From positions 372,001-436,000 of the forward strand of contig JAPZSB010000002.1 in assembly GCA_027531565.1 (NCBI GenBank): a stretch of DNA of 64,000 bases, given 5' to 3'. Within the stretch, counting starts at the first letter, position 1. Each line of letters starts with the position of its first letter. Source of the stretch: Beijerinckiaceae bacterium. GTDB lineage: Bacteria; Pseudomonadota; Alphaproteobacteria; Rhizobiales; Beijerinckiaceae. The notes below the pieces were generated by a model. That model worked only from the letters and a program-made list of their open reading frames with translations, was not told the origin of the DNA and searched no databases. Below are positions 28,096 through 39,700 of the stretch, piece after piece. The translations under genes and the position numbers were made by a program.

Positions 28096-28938
28096 TCAGT
28101 ATTTGCGGACCAGAGGGCCCGGAGCAAAGACCGGAGCGGCATCTGCAAAGATGTAGCGCATGCCGAACTTGATATCATGCGAGCTGAGATCCTTGATCCG
28201 GGCATTGAACGTCGTGCAGGGAACGGTACAGACGACGTTGGCCGTGTTGACTGTGCCCATATTGAGGTAGCGATAGCCAACTTCTGCTTTGAGGTTTGTG
28301 CTCAGATCATAGCCGAGACCGGCATGGATCGCCCAGGCGAATCGCGTATCCGTCTTGCTGGCGGCGGAGCCCGAGCCGCCGGCGAAGGCCGCATAGCCGA
28401 CATCGCGGACATCATTGGTGAAGATGGTCGCGAAGCCGGCGCCCGCGCCGATGAACGGGGTGATTCGGTGCCAGGTGCCGAGATCGACATAGCCGTTCAG
28501 CAGGCCGACCACGGCGCTGACCTTGCCGGTCGTGACGTTGATGCCGTCATCGCCCCCGCCAGCGGTGCCGCGGGTGTCGAGTTCGGTCACGCGGAACTTG
28601 GCCGCGCTGCGATATTCGATCGTGGCATCGGCGCGCAGCCAGGAATTGAAGGCATAGCCGGCACCGACGCCGAGGAAGGCCGAATTGCCGAGGCTGGACG
28701 AGATGGTCTGGAAATTCGCTCCGCCCGGTGCAAGGTAGACACCGCCATTGTCATGGTTGCTGACCCCGATATCGCCGCGGAGATAGAAGCCGCCGCCGGC
28801 GTCGAGATGGGGCGCCGGCGCCATCATCGGCGGCGGCGGCGGAGCGGAGAGCATGTCCGCCGCGGAAGCCGGAAGCGACTGGGTTCCTGCGACGAGGGCC
28901 GCCAGTTGTGCGGTGCGGAGCCATGTCGAGCGACGCAT
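28096..28938 (-). CDS. Omp25/Omp31-like outer-membrane beta-barrel protein
   Basis: 280 residues. A signal peptide (about 1-27, SLPASAADM) precedes a Pro-rich segment (PPPPPMMAP) and an eight-stranded barrel of the OmpA-like 'porin family' type: GGGFYLRGDIGVS, GVGAGYAFNSWLRADATIEY, TPFIGAGAGFATI, FAWAIHAGLGYDLSTNLKAE and KFGMRYIFAD near the end. Two close cysteines (VVCTVPCTTF) may make a loop disulfide. Such proteins are abundant in Rhizobiales outer membranes (Brucella Omp25/Omp31). The ATG at 28938 follows AAGGGAAA. A perfect CtrA box lies 74 bp upstream of the start and a terminator follows the stop. Confidence 0.85.
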   Translation of the reverse strand: MRRSTWLRTAQLAALVAGTQSLPASAADMLSAPPPPPMMAPAPHLDAGGGFYLRGDIGVSNHDNGGVYLAPGGANFQTISSSLGNSAFLGVGAGYAFNSWLRADATIEYRSAAKFRVTELDTRGTAGGGDDGINVTTGKVSAVVGLLNGYVDLGTWHRITPFIGAGAGFATIFTNDVRDVGYAAFAGGSGSAASKTDTRFAWAIHAGLGYDLSTNLKAEVGYRYLNMGTVNTANVVCTVPCTTFNARIKDLSSHDIKFGMRYIFADAAPVFAPGPLVRKY

Positions 28939-29011
28939 GTGATTTCCCTTCAAGCCTATCGCGCGGCATTGCAGCCGCCAGAATCGATGGGGAAAGCATC
29001 GCAGAGCTTGG

Positions 29012-29026
29012 TTAAGAGGCACTTAA
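29012..29026. promoter_or_regulatory. Perfect CtrA box upstream of the porin gene
   Basis: TTAA-GAGGCAC-TTAA matches the CtrA consensus TTAA-N7-TTAA exactly and lies within a 7-bp inverted repeat GGTTAAG/CTTAACC. It sits 74 bp before the porin start codon, at a promoter-like distance in the only AT-rich stretch of the gap. Brucella omp25 is reported to be CtrA-controlled, which fits. Confidence 0.65.
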
Positions 29027-29093
29027 CCTTAAAAATTATCCCTAATCCGCCGTAAAGTCCGACCGGTGGCAGGAAGCGGAAAGGCGGGGCGAC

Positions 29094-29119
29094 GCGGCAG
29101 CCCGTGGTCGGGCCGCCGC
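29094..29119. terminator. Hairpin downstream of glmM
   Basis: GCGGC-A-GCCCG (29094-29104) pairs with CGGGC-C-GCCGC (29109-29119) across a TGGT loop, with one A-C mismatch. It lies just past the glmM stop codon but has no T-run, so it may be a weak or Rho-assisted terminator. Confidence 0.4.
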
Positions 29120-29131
29120 GCCGTCATGTTG

Positions 29132-30472
29132 TCAGGCGGCCTTGGAGATCACGTCGATCACGTCATCGACGACCTTCTCGACAAGATCGCGGTCATCGCC
29201 TTCCGCCATGACGCGGATCACCGGCTCGGTGCCGGAGGGGCGGATCACCAGGCGACCGGCCGCGCCGAGCTGTGCGCGCAGCTGGTCGATGGCGCGGTTG
29301 ACGGCCTGGTCCTTGAGCGGCTGGCCGCCGCGGGTCTGCACATTCTTGAGGATCTGGGGCAGCGGCTCGAAGCGATGGCAGATCTCGCTGACCGGACGGC
29401 CCTCGCGCCGGACCACGGCCAGAACCTGCAGGGCGGCGATCAGGCCGTCGCCGGTGGTCGAGTAGTCCGAGAGGATGATATGGCCGCTCTGCTCGCCGCC
29501 GACATTGAAGCCATGCTCGCGCATATGCTCGAGCACGTAGCGGTCACCCACGGCCGTCCGGGCAAGGGTGATGCCCAGCCCGCCGAGATGGCGCTCGAGG
29601 CCGAGATTCGACATGATCGTCGCCACGATACCGGGCCTGGCGAGGCGCCCGTCCTGGTGCCAGCTCTCGGCGATGACCGCCATCAGCTGGTCGCCATCGA
29701 CGACATGACCCTTCTCGTCAATGATCATGACGCGGTCGGCATCGCCGTCGAGCGCGATCCCGATATCGGCGCGCATCTCGCGCACCTTCTGCTGGAGCGC
29801 ATGCGGAGCCGTGGAGCCGACATCGCGGTTGATGTTGAAGCCGTCCGGCTCGGCGCCGATGGCGATCACCTCGGCGCCCAGTTCCCACAGCGCTTCCGGC
29901 GCGACGCGGTAGCCGGCACCGTTGGCGCAGTCGACCACGATCCGCATGCCGTCGAGATCGAGCGCGCGGGGCAGGGTCCGCTTGGCGAATTCGATATAGC
30001 GGGCATGGACGCCCTCGAGGCGCCGGGCGCGGCCGATATCCCGCGAGCCGGACAGGCGGATCGTGGCCGCCGGGTCGATCAGGCGTTCGATCTCCGCCTC
30101 GATCTCGTCCGAGAGCTTGTAGCCATCCGGGCCGAACAGCTTGATGCCGTTATCCTCGTAAGGGTTGTGCGAGGCCGAGATCATCACGCCGAGATCGGCC
30201 CGCATCGAACGGGAGAGCATGGCGATGGCCGGGGTGGGCATCGGGCCGAGCAGCAGCACATCCATCCCGACAGACAGGAAGCCGGCCGTCAGGGCGTTCT
30301 CGATCATGTAGCCGGAGAGGCGCGTATCCTTGCCGATCACCACGCGATGGCGATGTTCGCCGCGATGGAACACCATGCCGGCGGCCTGACCGACCCGCAG
30401 GGCCAGTTCCGGCGTGATCTTGCCGTTGGCGCGCCCGCGAATGCCATCCGTGCCGAAGAACTTCCTGCTCAT
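29132..30472 (-). CDS. glmM: Phosphoglucosamine mutase
   Basis: 446 residues. FFGTDGIRG at the N-terminus, the phosphoserine loop ISASHNP (Ser101) and the metal loop LDGDADR (Asp242, 244, 246) define Glm[15 protein letters not shown] near the C-terminus is the phosphate-binding loop. It interconverts glucosamine-6-phosphate and glucosamine-1-phosphate on the way to UDP-GlcNAc for peptidoglycan and lipopolysaccharide. It follows ftsH by 84 bp, the common ftsH-glmM order; that gap holds a 7-bp hairpin (CACCCCT/AGGGGTG, 30480-30506). Confidence 0.97.
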   Translation of the reverse strand: MSRKFFGTDGIRGRANGKITPELALRVGQAAGMVFHRGEHRHRVVIGKDTRLSGYMIENALTAGFLSVGMDVLLLGPMPTPAIAMLSRSMRADLGVMISASHNPYEDNGIKLFGPDGYKLSDEIEAEIERLIDPAATIRLSGSRDIGRARRLEGVHARYIEFAKRTLPRALDLDGMRIVVDCANGAGYRVAPEALWELGAEVIAIGAEPDGFNINRDVGSTAPHALQQKVREMRADIGIALDGDADRVMIIDEKGHVVDGDQLMAVIAESWHQDGRLARPGIVATIMSNLGLERHLGGLGITLARTAVGDRYVLEHMREHGFNVGGEQSGHIILSDYSTTGDGLIAALQVLAVVRREGRPVSEICHRFEPLPQILKNVQTRGGQPLKDQAVNRAIDQLRAQLGAAGRLVIRPSGTEPVIRVMAEGDDRDLVEKVVDDVIDVISKAA

Positions 30473-30556
30473 GTGAAAACACCCCTGACCAAGCCGGCTA
30501 GGGGTGCCTCAAATGCCCTGCAAAGGCAAGCCTTGCCCCCTCCGGGGGTTAACGCA

Positions 30557-32482
<1,926 letters not shown>

Positions 32483-32608
32483 CTCTGACACTTCTCGCGG
32501 TGACGGATTTGCCGGTCCTGCCGGAAACCCTCGCCTCGATATTTAGGCATGCCGGACCGGCTTGCCAAGCGCTCGCGGTAAAACGTCACGTTTTGTGAAA
32601 GCAGAAGG

Positions 32609-33697
32609 TTACCCGCCGCGCCCCTGCGCGCTCCGGCTGTTCTCGCGCTGGGTGCGGCGCGGCGGCGCCGTGCGCACCTCGAGGAAGCCGCCGCCATGGG
32701 CGATCACCGTCCAGGCGAGGGTCTGGCGGAAGGGGCGCTGGTCGCGGATCGCCATCCGCAGGTTCTTGAGCAGGCGCTCGAGCTTGGCGAGCGAGATCTG
32801 GGTTTCCTGAGGCGCCTCGCCGCCGATGGCCAGCATGGATTTCTTGAGCATCCGCAGGGCCATCTCGAAGGGTTCGGTGAAGAAGGGCTCGGCCTTCATG
32901 CGGATGGCGCCGCCATCCGGCGCGCGCCGGACCATGACGCTGTCGAGCGTGCGCCGCGCGATCTGTTCCATCGCGTCCTCCGTCCGACGGGCGCGGGCGG
33001 CAAGGGTGCCGAGCCGTTCCGGCGTCAGGCCTTCATCGGCGAGGATCGGGATCAGGGCGCGGAACCGCGTCCGGGCATAGCGCTCGTCCTCGTTGGTCGG
33101 GTCCTTCGAGAAGACCCAGTGATTCTGCTCGCAGGTGGCGATCAGCCGGCTCTTGGCGATTTCCAGAAACGGCCGGACATGCCGGATCGCACCACGCGCG
33201 ACATTCGGGCGCATCGCTCCGAGGCCACCGAGCCCGGTTCCTGAGGCCATGCGCATCAGCACAGTCTCGGCCTGGTCATCCAGCGTATGGGCCGTGAAGA
33301 GATGCGTGGCCTCGATGGCGCGGGCATGGCCGACCAGCAGGGCATAGCGGCCCTTCCGCGCGGCTTCCTGGCTGGTGCCGGGACCCGGCGCGTCGAGCCA
33401 GGGCAGGGTGCAATGGGCCACCTTGAGGTCCTTGCAGAACTCGGCAACGAAGCGGGCCTCGTCAGCGGATTCGGGCCGGAGCCGGTGGTCGACGGTCGCG
33501 ACCGCGATCGGGGGCAGGTAGGCCCGTGCGGCCACGGCGAGGCCGAGCAGGGCCATCGAATCCGGGCCGCCGGAAACCGCAAGCAGGATCCCGTTGCATT
33601 CGTCGCTCCCGAGGGCGCTCCTGAACAGGGCCAGCGCTTCCTCCGGCGTCAGGGGAAGCTGGTCGATCGGATTGCCGTCGAGATCGTCCTCTAGCAT
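32609..33697 (-). CDS. tilS: tRNA(Ile)-lysidine synthase
   Basis: 362 residues. The N-type ATP pyrophosphatase loop SGGPDS (42-47), HTLDDQAETVLMRMA and the Asp-rich region define TilS, which attaches lysine to C34 of the AUA-reading tRNA-Ile. C-terminal TilS domains are shortened compared with E. coli (about 430 residues), normal for alphaproteobacteria. The start codon overlaps the cpoB stop by 7 bp (ATGCTAG), indicating translational coupling. Confidence 0.94.
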   Translation of the reverse strand: MLEDDLDGNPIDQLPLTPEEALALFRSALGSDECNGILLAVSGGPDSMALLGLAVAARAYLPPIAVATVDHRLRPESADEARFVAEFCKDLKVAHCTLPWLDAPGPGTSQEAARKGRYALLVGHARAIEATHLFTAHTLDDQAETVLMRMASGTGLGGLGAMRPNVARGAIRHVRPFLEIAKSRLIATCEQNHWVFSKDPTNEDERYARTRFRALIPILADEGLTPERLGTLAARARRTEDAMEQIARRTLDSVMVRRAPDGGAIRMKAEPFFTEPFEMALRMLKKSMLAIGGEAPQETQISLAKLERLLKNLRMAIRDQRPFRQTLAWTVIAHGGGFLEVRTAPPRRTQRENSRSAQGRGG

Positions 33698-34623
33698 TGC
33701 GCGCGCGCCTTTTCCCGTTCCACGGCCGCACGGATCGGCTGTGCGGTGTTGGGATATTTGGACGTAACCTTGTTAAAAATCCCGCAAGCCTCGGCGGTCG
33801 CACCGAGCCCGCGCAGGGAAATGCCCAGTTTCAGCATGGCTTCCGGTGCGCGCGGCGCATTGGCGTGCTTGCTGGTCACGTTGAGGAACTGTTCGGCGGC
33901 CTCACGGTAGCGCGTCCGCCGGAGATAGCTCTCGCCCAGCCAGAACGTGGCTTCCGGCACGCGCCGGTCCTTGCCGTAGGTGCGGAGAAAATCACGGAAC
34001 GCGCCTTCGGCCAGTTCGTAATCGCCACGATCGACGAGCGATTTCGCAAACGCGAAATCCGATGCGGCATCGCCCCGCGCCACCGGTGCCGTGGCCGGGG
34101 TCGGCGGGCGGCGCTGGCCGGTCACGTCGAGCGGGGCGCCGAGATCGTCATTCGAGGCTGCGGTGCCGCCCGGGGGAAGCGCCCCGGCCGGAAGACTGGC
34201 GCCGGGCAGGGGCACACCCGGGGCGGTCGCCACGCCGCCGCTCTGGCCGAGCGGGCGCGGTGCGCCCGGGGCATTTGTGGTCGTGGCCGGATCAAACGCA
34301 TCGGAGCGCCGCTGCGGGGTGGTGCTGCCGGGCGGCGTGGCCGGGCTTGCCGGGGGGCGTGCGCCCCCCGCTCCAGGCCGGCCCGATTCCAGATCACGGA
34401 AGCGGGTATCGGCGTCGGTCTGGAAGCGCTTGAGCTGGTCCTCGACCCGGCGGAGCTGGAACCGCAATTCCTCGACCTGCCCGGTGAGGCGGCGGTTCTC
34501 GTTCTCCAGCCGGTCAAGCCGCAGCACGAAGTCGGCGGCATCCTGCGCGAGCAGGCTTCCCGGCATTGCCAGGGGAGCCAGCACGACAACGAGGATCGGC
34601 AGAAGACGCATCATTCCAAGCAT
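33691..34623 (-). CDS. cpoB: Cell division coordinator CpoB (YbgF)
   Basis: 310 residues. Signal peptide (about 1-26, SLLAQDA), an N-terminal trimerising coiled coil (about 30-75, LRLDRLENENRRL), a long Pro/Gly/Ala linker (80-170) and C-terminal TPR repeats (about 185-305, YELAEGAFRDFLRTYGKDRR). CpoB binds TolA in the periplasm and coordinates peptidoglycan synthesis with outer-membrane constriction. It follows pal by 42 bp, the normal last place in tol-pal, and is coupled to tilS. Confidence 0.93.
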   Translation of the reverse strand: MLGMMRLLPILVVVLAPLAMPGSLLAQDAADFVLRLDRLENENRRLTGQVEELRFQLRRVEDQLKRFQTDADTRFRDLESGRPGAGGARPPASPATPPGSTTPQRRSDAFDPATTTNAPGAPRPLGQSGGVATAPGVPLPGASLPAGALPPGGTAASNDDLGAPLDVTGQRRPPTPATAPVARGDAASDFAFAKSLVDRGDYELAEGAFRDFLRTYGKDRRVPEATFWLGESYLRRTRYREAAEQFLNVTSKHANAPRAPEAMLKLGISLRGLGATAEACGIFNKVTSKYPNTAQPIRAAVEREKARAQC

Positions 34624-34665
34624 GTGACGACCTTAGCCCAGGATTCGCCTTCCCGACAGTGTGCC

Positions 34666-35163
34666 TCAGCTGCCGGCCCCGCCCAGCACGGTGACGGCGC
34701 GCCGGTTCTGCGACCAGCAGGAAATGTCGTTGCAGACCGCGACCGGGCGTTCCTTGCCGTAGGAGACGGTCCGGATGCGGTTGGCGCCGACGCCACGGGC
34801 GATCAGGTAGTTCTTGGCGGATTCGGCACGGCGTGCGCCGAGCGCGAAATTGTATTCTCGGGTGCCGCGCTCGTCGGCATGGCCCTCGATGGTGAAGGAA
34901 TAGCGCGGATAGCGGGCCAGCCATTGCGCCTGCTTGTCGAGCGTGGCCTGGCCGGTGGCATTGATCTCCGAGGAATCGGAATCGAAAAAGACCCGGTCGC
35001 CGACATTGACGACGAAATCCTGGATCGAGCCCGGCGTCTGCGGGCCACCCTGGCCGAGGGCATCGGCATCATTGTTCTTGGAGGCGCACGCGCCCAGCGT
35101 CAAGGCAACGACAATAGCCGCGGCGAAACGAGCGCCGCGCGACTTCAAAAACCCGGGTTCCAT
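34666..35163 (-). CDS. pal: Peptidoglycan-associated lipoprotein Pal
   Basis: 165 residues. A lipoprotein signal peptide ends in LTLGACAS (lipidated Cys about 26), followed by a short linker and an OmpA-like peptidoglycan-binding domain: VFFDSDSSEINATGQATLDK, IEGHADERGTREYNFALGAR and RIRTVSYGKERP. Pal anchors the outer membrane to peptidoglycan and is pulled to the division site by TolQRAB. The ATG at 35163 follows AAGGAG. The queC and VUT genes lie between tolB and pal, so pal may have its own promoter in the 166-bp gap upstream. Confidence 0.97.
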   Translation of the reverse strand: MEPGFLKSRGARFAAAIVVALTLGACASKNNDADALGQGGPQTPGSIQDFVVNVGDRVFFDSDSSEINATGQATLDKQAQWLARYPRYSFTIEGHADERGTREYNFALGARRAESAKNYLIARGVGANRIRTVSYGKERPVAVCNDISCWSQNRRAVTVLGGAGS

Positions 35164-35329
35164 ACCCAAAACTCCTTCAATGGGCCTGCCGCCCCTCAAA
35201 GCAGATAAAATCCGCTGGATTAACGAAAGCTTCCGTAAAGCCTGTCCGGTCGCTCTTTGAATGCCGGGGCATGGCGACTTTGCGGCGAATGGTGAACGAA
35301 TTCTTGTCGTTTGCGGATTTTCGGGCGGG

Positions 35330-35896
35330 TCAGGCCGGTTGGAGTCCGATACGGCGGTCGCGTTCGCGCAACCAGAGCAGCAGGGGCAGGGCCGCCATTA
35401 CCATCAGCGCCTTCCCGAGGACCTGGCCCTCGAGATATTTCAGGCTGCCGAAAGCCAGCCAGAGGAAGACAAGACTGTCGATCACAAGGCCGACGGCGCT
35501 GCTGGCCAGAGCCGCCAGCACAAGCCTCCGCTTCTGCAGCGGGGTGAAAACGGCGAGATCGGCCAGTTCCGAGAGGAGAAAGGCCGAGACCGAGGCGACC
35601 ACGAGCGCGGGAGGTGAGAACAGTGCCGAAAGCAGACCGCCGGCGAGGATCGCGCCGATCGCCCAGCCGAGCCCGAGCCGGCGCTGGACGAGATCGCGCA
35701 GCACAAGCGCCACGCCGATCATCAGCACGCCGCTCGGCGCGGTGATGCCCGGAGCAACCGGCACGAGGCAGGGCCCGTTCGGCACGCAGGTCGTGCCCAC
35801 ATTCTGGATGAGCCAGTTGGCCAGCGGGACGCAGGCTGCAAAGGCGACAAGGAAAAGGGCGCCTTCACGCAGGCGCCGGGAATGGAGGTCGGTCAT
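35330..35896 (-). CDS. VUT family (YhhQ/DUF165-like) membrane protein, probable queuosine-precursor transporter
   Basis: 188 residues with about six hydrophobic segments. The family signs are SGVLMIGVALVLRDLVQRRLG after the second helix and LSELADLAVFTPLQKRRL, with acidic and basic residues within the membrane region. E. coli YhhQ of this family imports preQ0/preQ1. The adjacent upstream gene is queC, which makes preQ0, so a role in 7-deazaguanine traffic fits. The ATG at 35896 lies 55 bp after queC. Confidence 0.8.
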   Translation of the reverse strand: MTDLHSRRLREGALFLVAFAACVPLANWLIQNVGTTCVPNGPCLVPVAPGITAPSGVLMIGVALVLRDLVQRRLGLGWAIGAILAGGLLSALFSPPALVVASVSAFLLSELADLAVFTPLQKRRLVLAALASSAVGLVIDSLVFLWLAFGSLKYLEGQVLGKALMVMAALPLLLWLRERDRRIGLQPA

Positions 35897-35951
35897 GGAA
35901 AACTCGCTTTGGCCCCTTGGGCTTTGAGGGATCAGCCACCCTGTTTCGAAC

Positions 35952-36662
35952 TCAGCGCCCCGCCGCGTAGTGCGCAAAACCCTTCGCGCGCAAGTCACAG
36001 GCCGGACACCGGCCGCAGCCATAGCCCCAGTCATGCCGCGTGTCACGCAGCCCCAGGTAGCAGGAATGGCTTTCGTCGCGGATGAGAGCGACGAGCGCAT
36101 CGCCGCCGAGATCCTGCGCGAGCTGCCAGGTCGCGGCCTTGTCGATCCACATCAGCGGGGTATGCAGCACGAAGCGGCGCTCCATGCCGAGATTGAGCGC
36201 GACCTGCAGCGCCTTGATCGTATCATCGCGGCAATCGGGGTAACCCGAATAATCGGTCTCGCAGACTCCGGTCACGAGATGGCGGATCCCGCGGCGATAG
36301 GCGAGCGCGGCGGCGAAGGTGAGGAAAAGCAGGTTCCGGCCTGGCACGAAGGTATTCGGCAGGCCCTCCTCGCCCATGGTGATCTCGACCTCGCGGGTGA
36401 GTGCCGTCTGCGAGATTGCGCCCAGGGTCGGGACAGCGAGGGTGTGGTCCTCGCCGAGGCGTCCGGCCCATTCCGGGTTCAGGCTGGCCATGCCCCGCCG
36501 GAGCGTGTCGCGGCAGGAGAGTTCCACGGCATGGCGCTGGCCATAATCGAAGCCGAGAGTCTCGACATGGGCGAAACGATCCAGGGCCCAGGCGAGGCAG
36601 GTTGCGGAATCCTGCCCGCCGGAAAACAGGACGAGCGCGGAATCCGCGGCAGCGGCGGTCAT
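35952..36662 (-). CDS. queC: 7-cyano-7-deazaguanine synthase QueC
   Basis: 236 residues. PP-loop SGGQDS (14-19), [31 protein letters not shown] and the zinc-binding Cys cluster at the C-terminus ([12 protein letters not shown] then CGRCPAC). QueC converts 7-carboxy-7-deazaguanine to preQ0 with ATP and ammonia, on the way to queuosine in tRNA. It starts 13 bp after the tolB stop codon and is followed by a VUT-type transporter, so queuosine genes are embedded in the tol-pal operon. No other que gene is in the window. Confidence 0.96.
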   Translation of the reverse strand: MTAAAADSALVLFSGGQDSATCLAWALDRFAHVETLGFDYGQRHAVELSCRDTLRRGMASLNPEWAGRLGEDHTLAVPTLGAISQTALTREVEITMGEEGLPNTFVPGRNLLFLTFAAALAYRRGIRHLVTGVCETDYSGYPDCRDDTIKALQVALNLGMERRFVLHTPLMWIDKAATWQLAQDLGGDALVALIRDESHSCYLGLRDTRHDWGYGCGRCPACDLRAKGFAHYAAGR

Positions 36663-36675
36663 GGCGCGCCTTGCC

Positions 36676-38025
36676 TCAGCGGGTCGAGAGCAGCGGGGAC
36701 CAGGCCGGGTCCGAAGCGAAGGCCGGGGTCGGGATCGGCACATCGATGCGGCCGTTCACGTCAACCATATGCAGCTTCGGCCCGGCGCCGCTGTCACGGA
36801 AGAACATGATGTAGCGGCCATTCGGCGCCCAGGTCGGGCCTTCGTTATGGTAGCCCTCGGTCAGGATCCGCTCGCCCGAGCCATCCGGCTTCATGACGCC
36901 GATGGCGAAGCTGTTCGCCTTCTGGCGGGTGAAGGCGATGAAATCGCCCTTGGGGGACCAGACGGGAGTCGAATAGCGGCCTTCGCCGAAGGAGATGCGC
37001 CGCGCGCCCGAGCCATCCGCACCCATGATGTAGATCTGCTGGCCGCCGCCGCGATCGCTCTCGAAGGCGATCTGGCTGCCATCCGGCGAGAAGGAGGGCG
37101 AGGTATCGATCGCGCCACCCGAGGTGAGGGGGCGCACGCCGCCCGAGCCGATATCCGCCAGAGCGAGGTTGGTATTGCCGCCATTCTCGACGCTCATCAC
37201 CACCTGCGTGCCATTGGGCGCGAAACGGGGCGCGAAGCTGGTCGTGTTGGCCGAGCCGACCACGGCCCGCCGGCCGGAGCCGAGATCGAGCACCTGCACA
37301 TTGGCGCGGCCGTTTTCTTCCAGCGCCATGAAGGCAACCCTGTCGCCGCGCGGACTGAAGCGCGGCGTGATCAGCAGTTCGGAGCCGGAGGAGAGCGCGC
37401 GGAAATTCGCGCCGTCCTGATCGATGATGGCGAGGCGCTTGCGGCGCTTTTCCTTCGGGCCGGTCTCGTCGACGAAGATGATGCGCGTGTCGAAAAAGCC
37501 GGTCTCGCCGGTCATGCGTTCGAACACGGCATCGGAAGCGAGATGCGCGAGCCGGCGCCAGTTGGCGGGGTCGATGGCATGTTTCTGGCCGATCACCTGC
37601 TTGCTCGTGGTCGCATCCCAGAGGCGGTATTCGATGGCGAGGCGGGCGCCGTCCCGCACGACGCGGCCGGTGACGATGGCCTGTGCGCCGGCCTGCTGCC
37701 AGGCGGCGAAATTCGGCACCTGGTCAAAGCCGAGGCTGCGTTCAGGGTGGCGGGCCTTGTCGATCGGCTCGAACACGCCGGAGCGCTTGAGATTGGCCGC
37801 CATGATCTCGGCCAGCTGCACGCCCTGCGGATCGCCGGAGAAATCGACAATGGCGATGGGCATCGGCTTGAAGTTGCGCGGGTTCAGGTCGATGCAGAGT
37901 TCCCCGGCCCGGCAGCCGCGATCCTGCGCGCGGAGCTCGCCGCTGAGATAGAGCGGCGCCGCGAGGGCCGCGATCAGGCCGAAGGCAAAGAAAACGGGGC
38001 GGAACAGCTGGAAGGGACGGTTCAT
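36676..38025 (-). CDS. tolB: Tol-Pal system beta-propeller protein TolB
   Basis: 449 residues. Signal peptide (about 1-33), an N-terminal TolB domain ([32 protein letters not shown]) and a six-bladed propeller with repeats such as [33 protein letters not shown] and [15 protein letters not shown]. Periplasmic TolB binds Pal and TolA and keeps Pal mobile until force is applied at the septum. It lies 31 bp after tolA. Confidence 0.98.
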   Translation of the reverse strand: MNRPFQLFRPVFFAFGLIAALAAPLYLSGELRAQDRGCRAGELCIDLNPRNFKPMPIAIVDFSGDPQGVQLAEIMAANLKRSGVFEPIDKARHPERSLGFDQVPNFAAWQQAGAQAIVTGRVVRDGARLAIEYRLWDATTSKQVIGQKHAIDPANWRRLAHLASDAVFERMTGETGFFDTRIIFVDETGPKEKRRKRLAIIDQDGANFRALSSGSELLITPRFSPRGDRVAFMALEENGRANVQVLDLGSGRRAVVGSANTTSFAPRFAPNGTQVVMSVENGGNTNLALADIGSGGVRPLTSGGAIDTSPSFSPDGSQIAFESDRGGGQQIYIMGADGSGARRISFGEGRYSTPVWSPKGDFIAFTRQKANSFAIGVMKPDGSGERILTEGYHNEGPTWAPNGRYIMFFRDSGAGPKLHMVDVNGRIDVPIPTPAFASDPAWSPLLSTR

Positions 38026-38056
38026 GGCGTCGGTCTCGCGGGGCTGGCGAACGGGC

Positions 38057-39226
38057 TCATTGCATTTCGGACGTGTCGATATTCAACCGGACGTTCTTCC
38101 AGTCTTCGTAGGTATCCATGAAGCGGGCCGGGATGCGGTAGGGCTGGCAATTGCGCAGGGCCCGCATCGACGCTTCGGCGAAGGGCACGAAATTCGGCTC
38201 GCCGGAGCGGTTGGCCAATTGGACCTGGCTGACGATCGCGCCATCGCGGCCCAGCGTGAAGGTGATCTGCGGCCCGGTCTTCGGAGCCGAGCCGGAATAG
38301 TTGATGCAGCGGTTCATCTGCTCGGTCAGGATGCCGATCAGTTGCATCCGGTCTGACGGCGACAGCTTCGAGCCCGTGGCCTGTGTCGTACCGGCGGTCG
38401 AGCGGTTGCTGACGGCGGCGCCGGTCGAGCCGGTTGAGGAGGGGGCCTCGCGGGAGGCGAGCAGGCGATTGCGGATCGCGTCGTTGAGCTTCTGCTCCTC
38501 GGCCGCCTCGCGGCGCGCCTTTTCCTCGCGTGCCTTCTTCTCGGCCTCGGCCTTGCGGCGCTCCTCTGCCTTCTTCTGTTCCTCGGCCTTTTTCTGCTCT
38601 TCCGCCTTCTTCAGGTCTTCGGCGCGCTTCTGCGCCTCGGCTTCGGCCTTGAGCTTCTCGTCGAGCTTGCGCTTCGCCTCGGCGGCGGCTTTCGCTTCCT
38701 CGAGCTTGCGCTGCTCCTCGATCTTCTTGCGGCGCATAAGCTCGGCCTGTTCGTCCTCGCGGTCATCCTCCTCGGCCTTGACAGGCGGGGTCGGGACCGG
38801 CGGCGCGACGCGGAGTTCGGGCGGGCGGGTCGGCGGGATGATCGCCGCGAGCTGCTGTTGCGGGGGCTGCGGCTCGGGCTTCACCTCGGCCTGCTGCGGC
38901 TCGGAGCGGCTCGGCGGAGCCGGAACGTCACGCTTGGCCTGGCCGGGATCCTTGTCTTCCTTCGTTTCGGCGACGCGATCGACCCGGCGTTCCGGAGTCT
39001 TGGCGACAACCTTCGATTCCTTGTCGCCGCGCATCATCTCGCTGAACTGGCTGTCGCTGACGACATCCACCGCGATGGCTTCCTGGGCCGGGGTGAAGGG
39101 CTTGGCGGAACTGAAGGAATAGAGGCCGAGGCCGAGCACGAGGGCATGGCCCACGGTCGAGAGGAGGGTGCCCGGCTCGCGCCAGGAGATCGCCCCCTTC
39201 AGAGTATCGACCAGAGCCTTCGGCAC
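38057..39226 (-). CDS. tolA: Cell envelope integrity protein TolA
   Basis: 389 residues. One N-terminal membrane helix (about 22-40, GHALVLGLGLYSFSS), a Pro-rich segment (100-150), a long Lys/Glu/Ala helical rod (about 160-255, with repeated KKAEEQ) and a C-terminal domain with paired Cys (MNRCINYSG and LRNCQPYRIP). TolA spans the periplasm and couples the TolQR proton motor to TolB-Pal. The rod is long and repetitive, as expected. Confidence 0.94.
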   Translation of the reverse strand: MPKALVDTLKGAISWREPGTLLSTVGHALVLGLGLYSFSSAKPFTPAQEAIAVDVVSDSQFSEMMRGDKESKVVAKTPERRVDRVAETKEDKDPGQAKRDVPAPPSRSEPQQAEVKPEPQPPQQQLAAIIPPTRPPELRVAPPVPTPPVKAEEDDREDEQAELMRRKKIEEQRKLEEAKAAAEAKRKLDEKLKAEAEAQKRAEDLKKAEEQKKAEEQKKAEERRKAEAEKKAREEKARREAAEEQKLNDAIRNRLLASREAPSSTGSTGAAVSNRSTAGTTQATGSKLSPSDRMQLIGILTEQMNRCINYSGSAPKTGPQITFTLGRDGAIVSQVQLANRSGEPNFVPFAEASMRALRNCQPYRIPARFMDTYEDWKNVRLNIDTSEMQ

Positions 39227-39241
39227 CGTGCCGGACCTCCG

Positions 39242-39688
39242 TTACCGCGTTTCGGCCGGTGCGTTGACCAGCCCGATCTTCGTGTAGCCGGCGCGCTGGA
39301 GCACGCCCATCACCTCGCCGACGCGGCCGTAATTCACCTGCGCGGCGCCGCGGACATAGATCCGCTCGTCATAACCCTGCTTGGCGATGGCGCCGATCTC
39401 GGCGGCCAGCGTCTCGATGCGGGTTTCCTTGTCCTGCAGGAAGATGCGCCCGCGCTCGTCGATCGTGACCGAGATCGGCTTCTGTTCGATATTGAGCTGT
39501 GACGCCCCGGTCTTCGGCAGGTCGACCGGGACACCGGTCGTGAGCAGCGGCGCGGCGACCATGAAGATCACCAGCAGCACGAGCATGACGTCGATGAAGG
39601 GGATCATGTTGAGATCCGCCATCGGCGCCGCCCGACGGGACCGCCGCCTCTTGCCGCCGCCTCCGCCTGCATTCATTGCCATCGCCAT
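39242..39688 (-). CDS. tolR: Biopolymer transport protein TolR
   Basis: 148 residues. A basic, Gly-rich N-terminus, one membrane helix with the ion-carrying aspartate (LNMIPFIDVMLVLLVIFMVA) and a periplasmic ExbD/TolR domain (VPVDLPKTGASQL, ERIYVRGAAQVNYGRV). TolR forms the proton-driven motor with TolQ. It sits 12 bp after tolQ and 15 bp before tolA. Confidence 0.97.
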   Translation of the reverse strand: MAMAMNAGGGGGKRRRSRRAAPMADLNMIPFIDVMLVLLVIFMVAAPLLTTGVPVDLPKTGASQLNIEQKPISVTIDERGRIFLQDKETRIETLAAEIGAIAKQGYDERIYVRGAAQVNYGRVGEVMGVLQRAGYTKIGLVNAPAETR

Positions 39689-39700
39689 GGCCCGCGCTCC

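Noticed and set aside
35897..35951. preQ1 riboswitch before the queuosine transporter gene
   Set aside because: The 55-bp gap between queC and the VUT gene lacks the short hairpin and A-rich tail of preQ1 classes; only a weak AAAAC stretch is present.
38520..38760. Repeated GCCTTCTTC-type units as a possible CRISPR or minisatellite
   Set aside because: They encode the Lys/Glu/Ala rod of TolA in frame and have no spacers.
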